A stretch of 64,000 nt of DNA. It comes from Selaginella tamariscina (taxonomy: Eukaryota > Streptophyta > Lycopodiopsida > Selaginellales > Selaginellaceae). Made by a program: the position numbers and the translations under genes. The notes beneath the pieces were generated by a model that was not told where the DNA came from, made no database searches, and was given only the letters and a program-made list of their open reading frames with translations. Shown one piece after another: positions 1 through 13,425 of this stretch (position 1 is its first letter; the number at the start of each line of letters is the position of its first letter). The stretch is from NCBI GenBank assembly GCA_003024785.1, contig PUQB01000469.1, positions 134,547 through 198,546 on the forward strand. Direction: 5' to 3'.

Positions 1-1320
1 CTAATGCCCAAGTGGATAGGAGACTTAGGGTTTAGCCTAAGTCTCCCTAGAATGTCTGCCCCAGAACCCTTGAGGGATAACCCTAGTTGACTTAGGGTTT
101 AGCCTAAGTCTCCCTAGAGTGTCTAAAACCCTTGAGGGATAACCCTAGTTGACTTAGGGTCTTGCCCTAGAAGACCTAGACAGCTCATGCCCTAACCCCA
201 TCAAGGAGACGTGTGTTCCACACATACCCCTGGACAGAGCTAAGGCATCGTCACTTACCCCTTGAGGAATCACCCTCATCTGGGAGTACAACCCCTTTAG
301 GGCAACAAGGGGTACCCTGAACCACGACTAACCCCTAAGGGTTTGAGTGGCCAAGTTATACCCTAGACCTAGGGCTAGTACTTAGTGAGGACACGAGTGT
401 GCGCCGTAGGCGGACACGAGTGTTCTGCTAAGCAAATCCCTAAGGCTAGGTTTGGGATAACCCTAAGCACATGACCTTGCGAGTGCCTCACGAAAGGGCT
501 CCTGCTAACATGTTTAGTTGTTCAACCCTTGAATTCCAAGGAGAACACTCCCCTAGCCAAGTGTGCCAAAGCACACCTAGTTATGAGACCTAACCTCCCT
601 TGAGCAAATGCCCAAGGCTTAGCACCTAGCGCAGCACAAGCATGTTATTTGTTAGAGTATCCAACCCCTTGGCGACAAGCCCATGACATAACCCCAAAGG
701 GTGCCTCAGGCGTTGTACCATGTAACGTTTAGCCCAGTGTCACATCTCCATGTGACACTGCCTTCCCCGATGTGGGCTATCATGCCATAGCCCTTAGATT
801 CAAGAGTTGCACCAAGTGCCACAAACATAGCTCCTAAATGTCAACTCTAGAACCCCTTTAGTGAACCCTTAGGAACTAGGCAACGTGAACCTGTCAAACA
901 AGATCCCACGCCCACAATTGGACAAGGACACGGATGTGCCTTGCTTGGCCATGAGTGCTACACCTAGCTTGACATGGAGAGGAGGCTGGAGACAAGCCTC
1001 TACCTCTGCCTCTTGGAACGTGCATTCCCACAAGACCTCCCAAGCATGGATTCGCCAACGTTAAGGGTAGGCTACCCCGAAGGTGGAACGTACCCCTGGC
1101 ATCTGAAAGCTAGGGTGGCATAACAGAGGGTTGTGCCTTAATGACACAAGCTAGGAGCTTGCACCGGGAGAAGAGTAACGAGCCCAGTCATGAACCCAGG
1201 AACCCTACCTTATTTGTGATACCTAAGTGCACTAAGCGGGCCTGTTTCCTACTAACATAGTACAGTAGGTAACAACAGTCAACGTCCAAAGTAAAGGGAG
1301 TCATAGTAAAAACTATGACA
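1..1320 (-). repeat. 3' LTR, partial (window edge)
   Basis: This is the second copy of the LTR, adjoining the polypurine tract at about 1321-1340. The distal end lies outside the window. Confidence 0.7.
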
Positions 1321-4300
1321 CACTCCCCGCCTTTGAAAATGTCAACGTCCTCGTTGACGTCCAACTCCAAGACTAGATAATGTTAGAAAACTAACCAAAA
1401 CTAACATATCACTCTATGCGGAGTTAGCCAAAAGTTCACATAATTTCATTACCCCCCTTGCATTACGCGAAGCCAAGTACTTCAGAACCGTCGTTCACTG
1501 AGTCGTAAACCCAGCTGCCGGAGGCACCACCTGCGACATGAAGTCACTTGGAGACCTTTTGCACGTCTGCAAAGTCTGTCACCCGACGCACACAACACTG
1601 GTTAATTTCTTTACTTAACTAGAATTTATATTGGAGGCCTCTAGTTAGTGTTGTTGCCGGCCCCTTGGTTAATAAGAAATAAAGACTTGCTTTATTCCTT
1701 AATATTAAACGCTATTGATGACCTCTGTCATCTAGCGCACAACAAGCACTTTCAAATGCTTGACCAAACACCTTCATTTCTTTGATTTTCCAATGGTCCC
1801 ACATTTCCACATGTTACGGTATTATAGCTTACATTTTGCATCCCTCGGTGTTTCTCATTACCCTTTACATAAGGGTCTGCTACTATACCTATCCCTTGTT
1901 ATATATAGCTACGCCAGACTAAGTATGAGACTTTTATCGGAATCAAGCTCTTTTCCGATACAAGAGTACATTCATAAAACCTTGTTCTTTATAAACATGT
2001 CAATCTGGCCAGAGAGCGCATGGCTGTACACATGTATACAACAAGATTTGCCAATGCCAACTGCCATCCACTTGGTGTGTTATTAACATAAATTTATTCC
2101 CGATAGGAATCAAATTCAGTCAAATCCGCGACCAAGTGTGATAGCACTACCATTTGTCTTTCGCAACAACTTTGTACTCTTTCATAACACCGACCAGTTC
2201 AGGGACCAGATAAGCTAACATACCTTTCTTACAAACCAATGTGAAACCAGGAAATTCAACCCATCTCTAGTGCCTCAATCGACAACCTTTAATATAACAC
2301 GTCTCTTAATTGTCATCTCATTGTACTCATTCCCCAAAGAGCACATCATACTAGATGCCGTTCAATACTTCCTAACTCTTTATCTCACTAAGTTCAAAAT
2401 ACCAAATTTTAAAACTTAGTTTCCATGATAAGAGTCTCCTAACTTAATACTGCACGTCATAACATTATATTTATTTCCAACTCTGAAATTGATTATGTAA
2501 ATGTTTCTCAACACTATACCGAAGTATAGCATTTTCACTAATTCGAGCAATTAGTGTTTTGATAAACATCTTTTTAAACTAATCCTTATTCCATAAACAG
2601 TTGTAATTTCGATATTGATACTCTGAAATCGTTTTAACGTTCAAATCCTAAGTTTATCAACTAGTTGTTATACTAGCGGATATAAACTTACAATCATATC
2701 AATTTATCAAAATGCTACAATATAATATAGACATGGTCTTAGTTTACATGAACTGAACTTGAGTTTTTGAGATGGACATATAATTTGAGTTTGACACTTT
2801 GGTAAGGCACTACCTTAGTATTATAACTTGAAACGTGTTTTCAAGTTAGTTGAGAAATGAGGCATTTCTCAATACATTGCTTGAGGGGCAATGTGATACT
2901 TTCTGGATTGCTAGGTGTATAGAATGAATAATGTATCTTAGTTCAATGTACTAAACTAAATATTTATTCATGTTTGGGGAGATTTATTGAATTATAAGGT
3001 ATGACTAAAACATGAAGTTGATATAACACTTCAGTGTTATGATAACATTTATGTGGAGGTTGATATCTTAATGTTATGATAGTATTCCAAGGAATTTATT
3101 CAGAGACTAAGAGGAATCATGAACTACTGTCTAGTTCATTTAATTGATTTTATTCACTTGAGTCTTTATATTATATGATTACGGCCACCTCATGTGATCA
3201 TAACCAAGTTTGATATTGAGCGCTCCAAACTCAATATTGAAAAGATATCATACCATATTTTGACAAGTCATTTATAACCAATCTTGAAAAGATTGTCACA
3301 AATTCTGCCAAAGTTTAGAATATAAATATCTCAACAGATGAGGTGATAGGAAACCTCATATTCTCGAACCGGATATTGACGAACCTTGAACTACAATCAT
3401 CAAGAAGGGACACCATCTTCTTGAGCTAATCCCGCTACACAATATCATACTTACAAGAATATTGAACCAACTCAAGGAACACCATCAAACCTTGAGATAG
3501 AACTAAAATAACCCAAGGAATACAATCAAACCTTGAGTCAAGAATAGTTCTATTTTTAATATTCCGAAAATTGAAGATACATACTTTATTTGTTCTTTAA
3601 GTGCCCACATTTGCGACCATGATGCAGAGTCAAGAAACCGTCTTTTGAATAATCGTATTCGACTCTAAAATGAAATTGATATTGAAAATCAATATCAACT
3701 TCTAATTCTCATCGAACACCGACTCTCTGAGGAGGTACATGCACTTAAACCTCCAATGGAAATCCGACTATTACTAGCTCATTGGTAATTCTCAACATAA
3801 GTTATCAAACTTAGCAAGTTTCCTTACTTAGTCGATAAAAAAGTGAAGAATCCCAAATCATGCTCTTCTTAACCAAGGAATCACCCTTGTTCAAGAACTT
3901 CTCCCACATTGCAAACAACGTTACAGTTTCAAGATTAAAGAGTTAACAATGAAAATGCACAAGTGTGCGCCGAACGCCTTCACTATGCAAGTTCTTCATT
4001 ACTCAGTAAACTAAAAATGTAAACGTATGTTTCCAACATTACTCTTTCTGATAGATCATGCCATCTATCCCAAAAGTTGCATTGATAGGGATGCAACATT
4101 AAATCTCTACTGCCAAAATCTATTATTTATCCATTTTAAGATCCCACATGAGATAACTTCATAATCAAGTTAGTTGAGTAGCTAACTTGAATACAAAGTG
4201 CGCGCTACAACCAACTAAGGTTTCAAGTTGTACTTTGTTCAAATCAGACGACTTGAACTTAGTAAACTATTTCACCTAATGTTACTTGCAGCTAGCGTCA

Positions 4301-5056
4301 TCAAAGTATTACGTCCATCGGACAATACTTTGATTACATTGGATCTTCGAACCAACTGCTTAACATATTCATCATATGTTAATATTCGACATTCCGTTGT
4401 ATTATAAGTTCATCACCATAGTCTGCTTCTAGAGTTACACTCTCGGAAACATGCACTATAATAAGAGCTTATTTTACACTTTATGTCAAAATGTAGTGTT
4501 CATTCTTATGTTTGAATATGCCCCTTCTCCCGAAGTCAAAGATGCACTTCTGAACATAAGTCTTTCCCCGTTTGAACACTATTGCTGAACCGATATTGAA
4601 TCTTGACCTAAGCCAAAACTCAATGGACACTGTCTGTTTCCAAATCATGTGTTATCCCAAATTCAAACACCTTAAAGAAAAAGAAAAATTTTCAATAATG
4701 TGTAGACTTAGGATATCACAAGACCCACTTCAAAGACTTAGTTTGTAAGCCAGAACAAACTAACACGCCACGTCTTGTGGAAGTATATGGTAAAGTAACC
4801 CAAACATCATAAGGTAAAGTAACCTGGCATACAACTTGGAAGTTGCCTTCCAAGTGCTACTTTCAACATTGTCCATAACCCACACCCACTTATGAAGTAG
4901 GTTACTTGAAGAGTTATAGATCTCAGGACCAACTCTCCGCAGAATTCAGACATTAGCCGAAAGTGATAAGTACTTCAAGAATTTAGAACTAACTAAACCC
5001 TAAACACTACACTTTAGGTAGTCCTACTGACCGTAGAGAATAGGCTTGATACCAAT

Positions 5057-6824
5057 TGTCAGAGTTTTAACCCAAAGGGCCAACACGTGGCAACACGTGG
5101 CTGCCAGGTGGCCATTTGGCGTCATCACCCTGTGTGAGCAACGCTAAGTTTTCCCAGAACAACCCCAACGACCCCTAGGGTTAGACTATAATGCCCAAGT
5201 GGACAGGAGACTTAGGGTTTAGCCTAAGTCTCCCTAGAATGTCTGCCCCCAGAACCCTTGAGGGATAACCCTAGTTGACTTAGGGTTTAGCCTAAGTCTC
5301 CCTAGAGTGTCTACCCCCAAAACCCTTGAGGGATAACCCTAGTTGACTTAGGGTCTTGCCCTAGAAGACCTAGACAGGCTCATGCCCTAACCCCCATCAA
5401 GGAGACGTGTGTTCCACACATACCCCTGACAGAGCTAAGGCATCGTCACTTACCCCTTGAGGAATCACCCTCATCCGGGAGTACAACCCCTTTAGGGCGA
5501 CAAGGGGTACCCTGAACCACGACTAACCCCTAAGGGTTTGAGTGGCCAAGTTATACCCTAGACCTAGGGCTAGTACTTAGTGAGGACACGAGTGTGCGCC
5601 GTAGGCGGACACGAGTGTTCTGCTAAGCAAACTCCCTAAGGCTAGGTTTGGGATAACCCTAAGCACATGACCTTGCGAGTGCCTCACGAAAGGGCTCTGC
5701 TAACATGTTAGGTTGTTCAACCCTTGAATTCCAAGGAGAACACTCCCCTAGCCAAGTGTGCCAAAGCACACCTAGTTATGAGACCTAACCTCCCTTGAGC
5801 GGATGCCCAAGGCTTAGCACCCTAGTGCAAGCACAAGCATGTCTGTTTGCTAAGTATCCAACCCCTTGGCACAAGCCCATGACATAACCCCAAAGGGCGT
5901 GCCTCAGGCGTTGTACCATGTGACGTTTAGCCCAGTGTCACATCTCCATGTGACACTGCCTTCCCCATGTGGGCTATCATGCCATAGCCCTTAGATTCAA
6001 GAGTTGCACCAAGTGCCACAAACGTGGCTTAAATGCCAACTCTAGAACCCCTCAATGAACCCTCAGGAACCAGGTAACGTGAACCTGTCAAACAAGATCC
6101 CACGCCCACAGTTGGACAAGGACACGGATGTGCCTTGCTTGGCCTGAGTGCTACACCTAGCTTGACGTGGAGGAGGAGGCTGGAGACAAGCCTCAACCTC
6201 TGCCTCTTGGAACGTGCATTCCGACAAGACCTCCCAGGCATGGATTCGCCAACGTTAAGGGTAAGCTACCCCGAAGGTGGGACGTACCCCTGGCATCTGG
6301 AAGTTAGGGCGGCACAACAGAGGGTTGTGCCTTAACGACACAAGCTAGAGCTTGCACCGGGAGGAGTAACGAGCTCAGTCATGAACCCAGGAACCCTCAC
6401 TCCTATATACTACCTTATTTATGTGACGAGCCCCCCCCCCCTGTTTTCCTATTTACATAAGTGGGCTAGCACTGAAATCTCATTCCCAGAGGGAACATAC
6501 TTGGTGAGTTATCCATCGACCCCTAAACCCTAACCTGTCAAACCTAGGGGTATTTTAAACATATCCGACATGCCGAACTCACCGAACTAACCATTAACCC
6601 AACCGGGACATGGAAAACCAGGGTAAAAGTTTTCTAGAAAGGTAAGTTCTAGCTTCGCCTAGAGTTTCATGCAAATACCTAATGACACCCGGCCGGACCA
6701 TCACCAGATACCAAGTGCACTAAGCGGGCCTGTTTCCTACTACATCTAGAGCTTATCAACATAGTACAGTAGTAACAACAGTCAACGTCCAAAGTAAAGG
6801 GGAGTCATAGTAAAAACTATGACA
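5057..6824 (-). repeat. 5' LTR (element orientation)
   Basis: This is the complete LTR, in direct orientation to the partial copy at 1-1320. It is rich in short CCCTTGAGG and CTTAGGGTTTAG motifs. The outer end at 6824 and the inner end at 5057 are set by TG..CA and by the adjoining primer-binding-site complement. Confidence 0.75.
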
Positions 6825-6839
6825 CCATGTTATATTTTA

Positions 6840-7470
6840 TAAAAATTCAAAACTTGGCTAAGTGTCAATAAACATTTACAAAGGTAAGGAGTATTAATAA
6901 AGATTTTTCATTTATCACAAAGATAACAAATGAAAAAATTAAATGTACAAATAGCTCTTGTTGCAATCATTGTAATTAAGATGCATCAAATGAATATGAA
7001 GAACATTCTTTCACAGGAATATTGATCAAGAAATTTATATAACATACTCACTCATGTTTGAAGTGAAAAATTTATCAAATCTAGTATGTAAACTCAATAA
7101 GTTTATATATGAACTTAAACAAACCCACATATACAATACAATACAATTCATACATACTTTATGGGAGGGTTATAAGAGATTAGAGGTTGATATGAAAATT
7201 TATTATAATTATAATATAAATAAAATTAAAATCAAAGTGTATGTTAGCTTCAAACAATTAATGTGGGTGAAATGTGCTATGGCATATTCAAAAAAATTGA
7301 CAAAATGGATCTATGTTTTTACATTAAAGAAAGTATATTAAAACCATATTTGACCAAAAAGATGCCTCTCACACTAGGTCTAACAACTAAGAAATCAATA
7401 AGTCTTTCATCTTTACTTAATATCGAGAACATTTATTTTATAAATTCACCATAAATCTTTAATATTAAAA
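6840..7470 (+). mobile_element. Ty1-copia reverse-transcriptase fossil
   Basis: The translation of 7054-7341 contains LVCKLNKFIYELKQT, the copia reverse-transcriptase signature usually seen as LVCKLKKSLYGLKQ, followed by GYKRLEVD, also typical of the family. Only part of the polymerase is present and no LTRs are seen nearby. It is a broken, old fragment in AT-rich DNA. Confidence 0.6.
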
Positions 7471-10400
7471 CTTAATAAGTTCACTCTTATTATCTACAAT
7501 AAACTGGCCTGATATATTACATGTTATGGTTCATGTATTACAATTTATGTAAAAGCATTAAAAAACACTAATTTACAATATGTAAGATATTGGACTACTT
7601 TGCAACTACTTATGACTTTGAATTGCTTTACAACACACATGACATACACCAATTATAATGTAAACAAACTAAATAAAATGTGATGGTTTGTCTTTCTCTA
7701 TGGAATATAATATTCTGAAAATGCATATATTTTTATAATTAAGCTTTAATTTAATGTAATTTTTTTATTTACAAATCACTTTATGACATTTGACATGAGC
7801 CTATGGTAATATACAATAATAACTTATATAAAAATAGCTAAGAACCTTATTAAACAGAATATAAATAAACATATGCAAACTCATAATTTTTATCTATTAA
7901 AGACTTAGTTAATGACAACATTATTGAGCTAAAACCCATCTAAAGATCTTTCAATTAACATTTTTTATAAAACAAATCCATGGGGTATATTTAAGGGGTA
8001 TTTATTTATTTAAGATGAATAATTGGTATCATTATTTTTTCTAAAGGGAAGGTCTAAAGAAGGTAGAAAAAAAATTCGAGTTCACAAGCTTAGAGAGAGT
8101 GAAGCTTGTTTGATACATTTATGAAGATAATTGATACTTTTATTGCATTTTTCTGACATGTTGGGTGATTCATTTACTTATATAAAAGAAGATTAAGGGG
8201 TAATGTTGAAGCATCCATACATCATAGAGTTATATATACATTATAAAATAATATACACACACTATTTTATTCTCTTTATTTATTGTTTTCTATAATTTCA
8301 TGTATACTTTGTATACATTTCATCACTTGCCACATTCACACTTTGTCCCCCTCATGCACCTACTTTTTGAAGAAATGTTGACATGTCTTTTAGTTAGTTA
8401 CACTATTTTTAAGTTATTTCTATATTATGTTTGTACCTTTTTAAGACTTAAAATCTTCTTAACAACATTACATTGTTGTTTCACCCAATTCTAATATTAA
8501 ATTATTTACAATAAAGCTTTAATTAATCTTTAACATCTTAATACATTTCAAAAGCTTACCTTTATTTTATGACATTGTGGTAATGAAGTGACATGTCATA
8601 AAGCACCCTTAAACAAAAATGGATGTAAAATGATAAAATAAAATAATTAATAATTCACTAATTATTAAATAATATGAATTAGACATGATAATGAAATGAA
8701 AATATATTACAAAAGTAAATAGATTAAAAAGTTTATAATGTTCATATAATAAAGACTAATTTATTACAATAAATACTAATTAAGTAAGAAAATTATTAAT
8801 TATTAAGAATTCAAGACTATAGAGAGTCCTATTTTTATTTGAAGGTGTTTCTTAAATCTGAAACTTGAAAAATAACAAATAATATTAAAATTTATTAAAA
8901 ACAATTGTCAAACTTGTATATGATGAGCTTGAAAAACTTTTAACATTTTCTAGTCTTAAAAACCTAACAAATAAATGAGGTTATGAATCAATACTATAGT
9001 TTACAATTTTATTATATATGAATTTTGAACTCAAATAAATTTTGAGTCTTGAAGTCTCACCTCATCAATTCTTTGTTTTTTATTATTATTTTTTCATTTT
9101 TATTCATCATTTATTTGTTTCTTCTCATTAGTTTCTTATTAATTCTTTGTTTTTACTCATTAATTCTTGAATATTATTTCAAAATATAAATTCAACTTAA
9201 AAATAAGGAGAGGATTGAAAAGTCGAATTAAATAAATAATTACTTGTTAATTTAACTGAAATAAATTTATGATTTGGATTTTCTCCAATATTAAAGGCTT
9301 CAAAATTTTTAAAGCCATCATATTTATAACCCAGTAATCTTATAAAAGAAAGAAATAATTTTATAAAAAATAATTTAAATATATTATTAACCCAATACTA
9401 ATAATCATAGTACAATTAAATTCAAGTTTTGAAACTATAATAAATCAATTCAAATGTTGAACTATGTTAATGTTTTATTTTTGTTATTACTTTTTCTCAT
9501 TCTTTAAATAAATAAAAACTAATTAAGTATTTATAAATTATAAATTCTTTAATAAAATGTGAAGTTAAATGATCTTATAAATCTTTATCTTTATTTGCAC
9601 AAACTAGACATTTTAAACTAATATGTTATTCATTTTTCATCTCTCAAAAATTACATAATGTACAGTCTCAATATATCCCATTTTTAAGCTTGTAAAATAA
9701 TCAACAATAAGATTTTAAATAAATAAAGAATATGTTGTTTTGTATTGTTTAAACATTTGCATTAGCTTTTTAAAGAGTTTAAATAAACTACTTTCAATAA
9801 AATATATTTTAATTTGAATTAGATTGAAATTGTTTCTTTTCATTATAAATGAAGCATTAACTTAAAATGTTCAGGAAACACATTCACTTGAACCATCTTA
9901 ATTCTTCCATATACTAAGAACAAGAAAACCTTAATATTGATATGTGTTGATTTAAAAACAAACATTATAAGCATGACACGTCTACTTTTGAATATTATAT
10001 AAATATATACATGTACGCATGTTTATCTAATGAAAACTATGTTATTCTCTTAATATATCTCTCATGAGTAAGCGGCAGTCTAATATACAAATGTACTTGT
10101 AATATACACATATGGATGATGTTACAAGTTGATGGTCCATTAGTTATAGTAATAAAGAATGATCTTTGCATGGTTATATAACAAGTTCTTAAGAGTGAAT
10201 CATCTACAAATTTGTAAAAGTTGGTTTGTAGTTAACTTTGTTGCACTACAGAGAGATGTCATCCATTAATATAGTGTTTATTAATTTTGCATATATGCAT
10301 TCATGTGCATGAAAGATATTATATACAACAAAACATGCACATATAGTTCTTTATTTATTGCTTGCTTCGTGCTTTACTTCTTTCTCTCTTTCACACATAC

Positions 10401-10550
10401 ATCCACTCACACACACATTCGTGCATGCACAATAGGACATATCATTCTCCAATTAAAAGTACATATACAATAGAAAATTATAAAAAGACAAAAACTGAGC
10501 CACCAAGGTACAAGTGCCAAAAGAAAATGAAATTTTATTAAGTTAAATTT
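7471..10550. other. AT-rich intergenic DNA, no gene seen
   Basis: The sequence is strongly A+T rich with scattered poly-A/T runs. The short ORFs here (for example 8300-8494) have low-complexity composition and no recognisable domain. Confidence 0.6.
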
Positions 10551-10817
10551 TGGTTGGGATATTCTCAAGGAATTAGTTTTGCATGGACATTGGATGTGAA
10601 CAGTGTATACAAGATATTCTTTTCATATGTCATATATATAGAAGTCGGGAGACTTTTCATCATATCTAGTGTTTTAGATTTAGTTACAGAAGTTGTAAAG
10701 CCAGAGTTTTGAATAATGTTAGTGCCAAATTCAATTATATTAACAAATAGGAAGTGCAAGTATATATTAAAATAATATTGACTAACACACTTAGAAGTGT
10801 CTCTATGTCACTTACCT

Positions 10818-11069
10818 TCACGATGTCTGCTTATCTCCATGCCTTGATGCATGATCTTTGTATATGCTTGCTCGGGTGAGGGCCACAATGCCAGACGGAG
10901 GTTTACGTCGTAAGACAGCAACTCTTTGCATGCCGCATTGCATAGAGCTGTGGACTTGCATGGTTCTGAGATTAAACGGAGTGGAAGATTGAGCCTCGTG
11001 AGGGTGGATCTCGAACTCGACGGTTAACATCATATCTGCACTCGGATGATGCATATTCTCTTTCTGCAA
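10818..11069 (-). other. Possible terminal exon of unknown gene
   Basis: An 83-codon open frame of balanced base composition stands out from its AT-rich surroundings. A splice-acceptor-like TTTGCAG lies at its upstream end. The translation contains ADMMLTVEFEIHPHEAQSS and VLRRKPPSGIVALTRASIY. I recognise no family. It may be a single exon or a relic. The facing DNA at 11200-11380 also looks non-repetitive but has no convincing frame. Confidence 0.25.
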
Positions 11070-11439
11070 AGTTGATAATCGACTCCTTCCTGTTGTTCCG
11101 TGCAGGACTTGAACCGGACTTGACTGTCAGTCTTCGACAAGTATATTAAAAACATGTTATATATTTATACACACACGCACGCAACACAAACACGTACCTT
11201 CTTCTTTGAGCTAGAAACTGTTTCTGCTTTGCTCAAAGGCTTCTTCCGCAGCAAAGACTTCTCACTCTTCTGCAGCAACTTAGCCTTACTCTCCTCTTGC
11301 TCACCTTCTCCTCGTTACCCTGTTCTTCACGTACTCTTCTTCTTTGTCTCAAATATTCTGTCGTAACTTATAATACTGGAAGAGGAAGGTGAAACTCATG
11401 TTTGTACTTTCTATACTCGTGCACCCACACACACATCTA

Positions 11440-12377
11440 TGTGTTGCTGAATGTTTTGAAGAGAGGAATACTCCAAACAGCGATAAACCGATCTTTGATT
11501 TATCCCCAGAGAAGCTACATAATGAGGAGATGGTCCACATTGAACATGATATTCTTGCTGACAAGAGCTTAGAGGAGATCCTGAAAACTATCCTTTCAAA
11601 GAGCCTCAAGTACGTGCATTATAGTACATATACATATTTGTATATACATCTATACATATTATTTATGTATGTATGTAGGCTTGGAATTGAGATATGCATG
11701 CATATGTAACAAAAATGTGTGTGTGCGCGTGTTTTAGTTCTTAAAAGTTTCGGCAGGACGAATAGCACTAGTCCGTTGGGAGTGAACAAGGAATATCCTC
11801 AAGTAGAAAAGAGTGGAGGGATCTCCACCGGACAATCCCACTGTTAGCCGCTGTGATGATCTTCCCAGCAAAGTCCTCCGGGTAATCACATAGTTGGTTA
11901 CTGTATTGTGTGTGCATTGCATTTCTGTAATACTTTTTCTCTCCAGTTTGATGATGAAGATTTCGAAGAGAGCCAACATTAAACCACACCATTGCAGCTG
12001 CCGTTGGACCCTAGTGATCCATCTAAAACACCTTGTGCTACTGCCGAGGACACGAGCCCAGCGCCCGTACTGGATCGAAGCTAGTGACGAAGGTAAAACC
12101 TTTAAACACCCTTTTGTGTGTGTTTTCCCTTTGTTTTACCAGATAATGTGAGGACGTACTAGAGAGATTAGAGAAGCAGCGTTGTATACAACAAGAGAGC
12201 AGCGGGTCCAGGTGCCAGAAGTTGATGTTGTATAGACGAGGCACTTAACCTTGTGCTGGACCAGTATAGAGAGGGTAACTACCGGCCATGTGTGAACCTG
12301 GTAGCGGAAGTTAATGAGTATACTCTGACGTGGAGGGAGATGACGTTGGATGAGCTAGTGGAAGCTGATATGTGGTA
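11440..12377 (+). pseudogene. Companion gene X, copy 1 (unknown function, decayed)
   Basis: This is a multi-exon gene-like unit facing the AKR copy A pseudogene. Plausible coding blocks are 11455-11609 (FDLSPEKLHNEEMVHIEHD, ending at a GT donor), 11750-11886 (relative of LHRTIPLLAAVMIF), 11947-12095 (FDDEDFEESQH then LQLPLDPSDPSKTPCATAED), 12150-12240 (EDVLERLEKQR) and 12244-12377 (VNLVAEVNEYTLTWREMTL, ending DELVEADMW and stop). These blocks recur in copy 2 at 27.4-28.1 kb, which supports real ancestry. Stops and frame changes between blocks indicate decay. No family is recognised. The 3' end lies about 240 bp from the AKR stop codon, in convergent orientation. Confidence 0.5.
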
Positions 12378-13204
12378 AGTGGAGGGGGTTTAGGAATGAG
12401 AGGGTGGAAATCGGGTGGATTGAGAGCGTACGATATCGCGTAACACAATCGAAGATCTTATTTCCGAGTTTGTAGGAGTATCCACGGCCAGGACAGCATG
12501 AGGAGAATAACAGAGAATGAAATCACTTGATAATAGATTTTAACACGTTCAGATTAACGTCAGTAACGCTCACATTATTCAGTTTTATTGTAAACATCAT
12601 AAGACATCGAAAGTCTTTCTACTTCTTCTAAGAAGAGAGAGGAGGTGTAGATGCAAATCTGCAAGTATTGGACATGTGAATGTCGGCGTATCTATTGCCA
12701 TGGACAGCACCAGAAGAAACAACATTCTCAATCTCCTTGACCTCTTCCTGAGAGAGAGTAACATTGAGAGCACCAATGTTCTCCTCCAAGTTCTTCGCCT
12801 TAGTCGTGCCTGGGATGGGCACAATATCATCGCCTTTGCTATGGAGCCATGCAAGTGCAAGCTGCCCAGCAGTACAATTCTTCTTTGTAGCTATCTCACA
12901 CAACTTTTGGTATATCACCTTGTTTCGCTCCAGATTCTCACCTTGGAACCTTGGATTCGTCTGTAATCATCATCATATATATGTGTGTGTGCGCGCGCGC
13001 GTGTGTACCTTACGGAAATCATTTTCTGCAAGCTCTTCCACAACAGCCTTTCCAGAGAAAAGCCTCGCCCCAGAGGACTGTATGCAACTATTCCAATTCC
13101 TAGCTCCCTGTACAAAGAATAAGTTACATATACAGTACATTGCATCAAATATACCTGCAAGTTGGAATGATGTCTTCTTCAACATCGCGAGACCAGAGAG
13201 AGTA

Positions 13205-13212
13205 TTCAATTT
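13205..13212. repeat. Target-site duplication, left, Element 1
   Basis: TTCAATTT is duplicated at 22021-22028. The same sequence occurs once in AKR copy B. Confidence 0.85.
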
Positions 13213-13250
13213 GGAGTGTCGCCATTTTGGAGGCTTGGGGCCCAGGAGGC
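13213..13250 (+). repeat. Left terminal inverted repeat, Element 1
   Basis: It starts GGAGTGTCGCC and pairs imperfectly with the right end at 21983-22020, whose complement starts GGGTCTCGGCG. Confidence 0.75.
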
Positions 13251-13258
13251 CTGGGCTC

Positions 13259-13296
13259 GAATATTCAAGAATATTCTAGAATATTTTGGAATATTC
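13259..13296. promoter_or_regulatory. Subterminal GAATATTC array (heat-shock-element-like), left end of Element 1
   Basis: Eight trinucleotides alternate GAA and TTC with exactly 2-bp spacers. Seven are perfect and one reads TTT. This is the canonical arrangement bound by heat-shock factors (inverted nGAAn units). It could equally be a transposase-binding subterminal repeat. Confidence 0.6.
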
Positions 13297-13425
13297 TTTC
13301 TGGTCGGCAGTATTGGCCTCAGTCGGCAAAAAAAATTCTATTAAAACTGTTGTATTTCTATCTTTTTTTTTTATATTAGCTTAATTTATTACTCAATATA
13401 CATTAGCTAAAGTTTCTTCTTCATC

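Larger units (their letters stand above)
1..6824 (-). mobile_element. Non-coding (LARD-like) LTR retrotransposon, left end outside window
   Basis: Two direct copies of one long sequence lie at 1-1320 (cut by the window edge) and 5057-6824 (about 1.77 kb). Read on the minus strand, each copy begins TGTCATAG, and the complete one ends CTGACA, the TG..CA form of LTRs. Next to the right-hand LTR, at 5043-5054, is the complement of a primer-binding site resembling the initiator-tRNA-Met type (TGGTATCA). Next to the left-hand LTR, at about 1321-1340, is a polypurine tract (AAAGGCGGGGAGTG on the minus strand). The element therefore reads right to left. I see no gag or pol similarity in the 3.7-kb interior, so it is probably non-autonomous. 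The superfamily cannot be fixed. The target duplication cannot be checked because one end is missing. The LTRs are recognisably similar, suggesting moderate age. Confidence 0.75.

Noticed and set aside
6029-6335. Overlapping 66-70 codon ORFs
   Set aside because: They lie within the LTR and are not supported in the other LTR copy as conserved coding sequence.
8300-8494. 64-codon ORF in AT-rich DNA
   Set aside because: Hydrophobic low-complexity composition, no splice context and no similarity recognised.
12764-13279. 171-codon open frame on the plus strand
   Set aside because: It is antisense to AKR copy A exons and runs across introns and into Element 1. The spliced minus-strand reading is far better supported.
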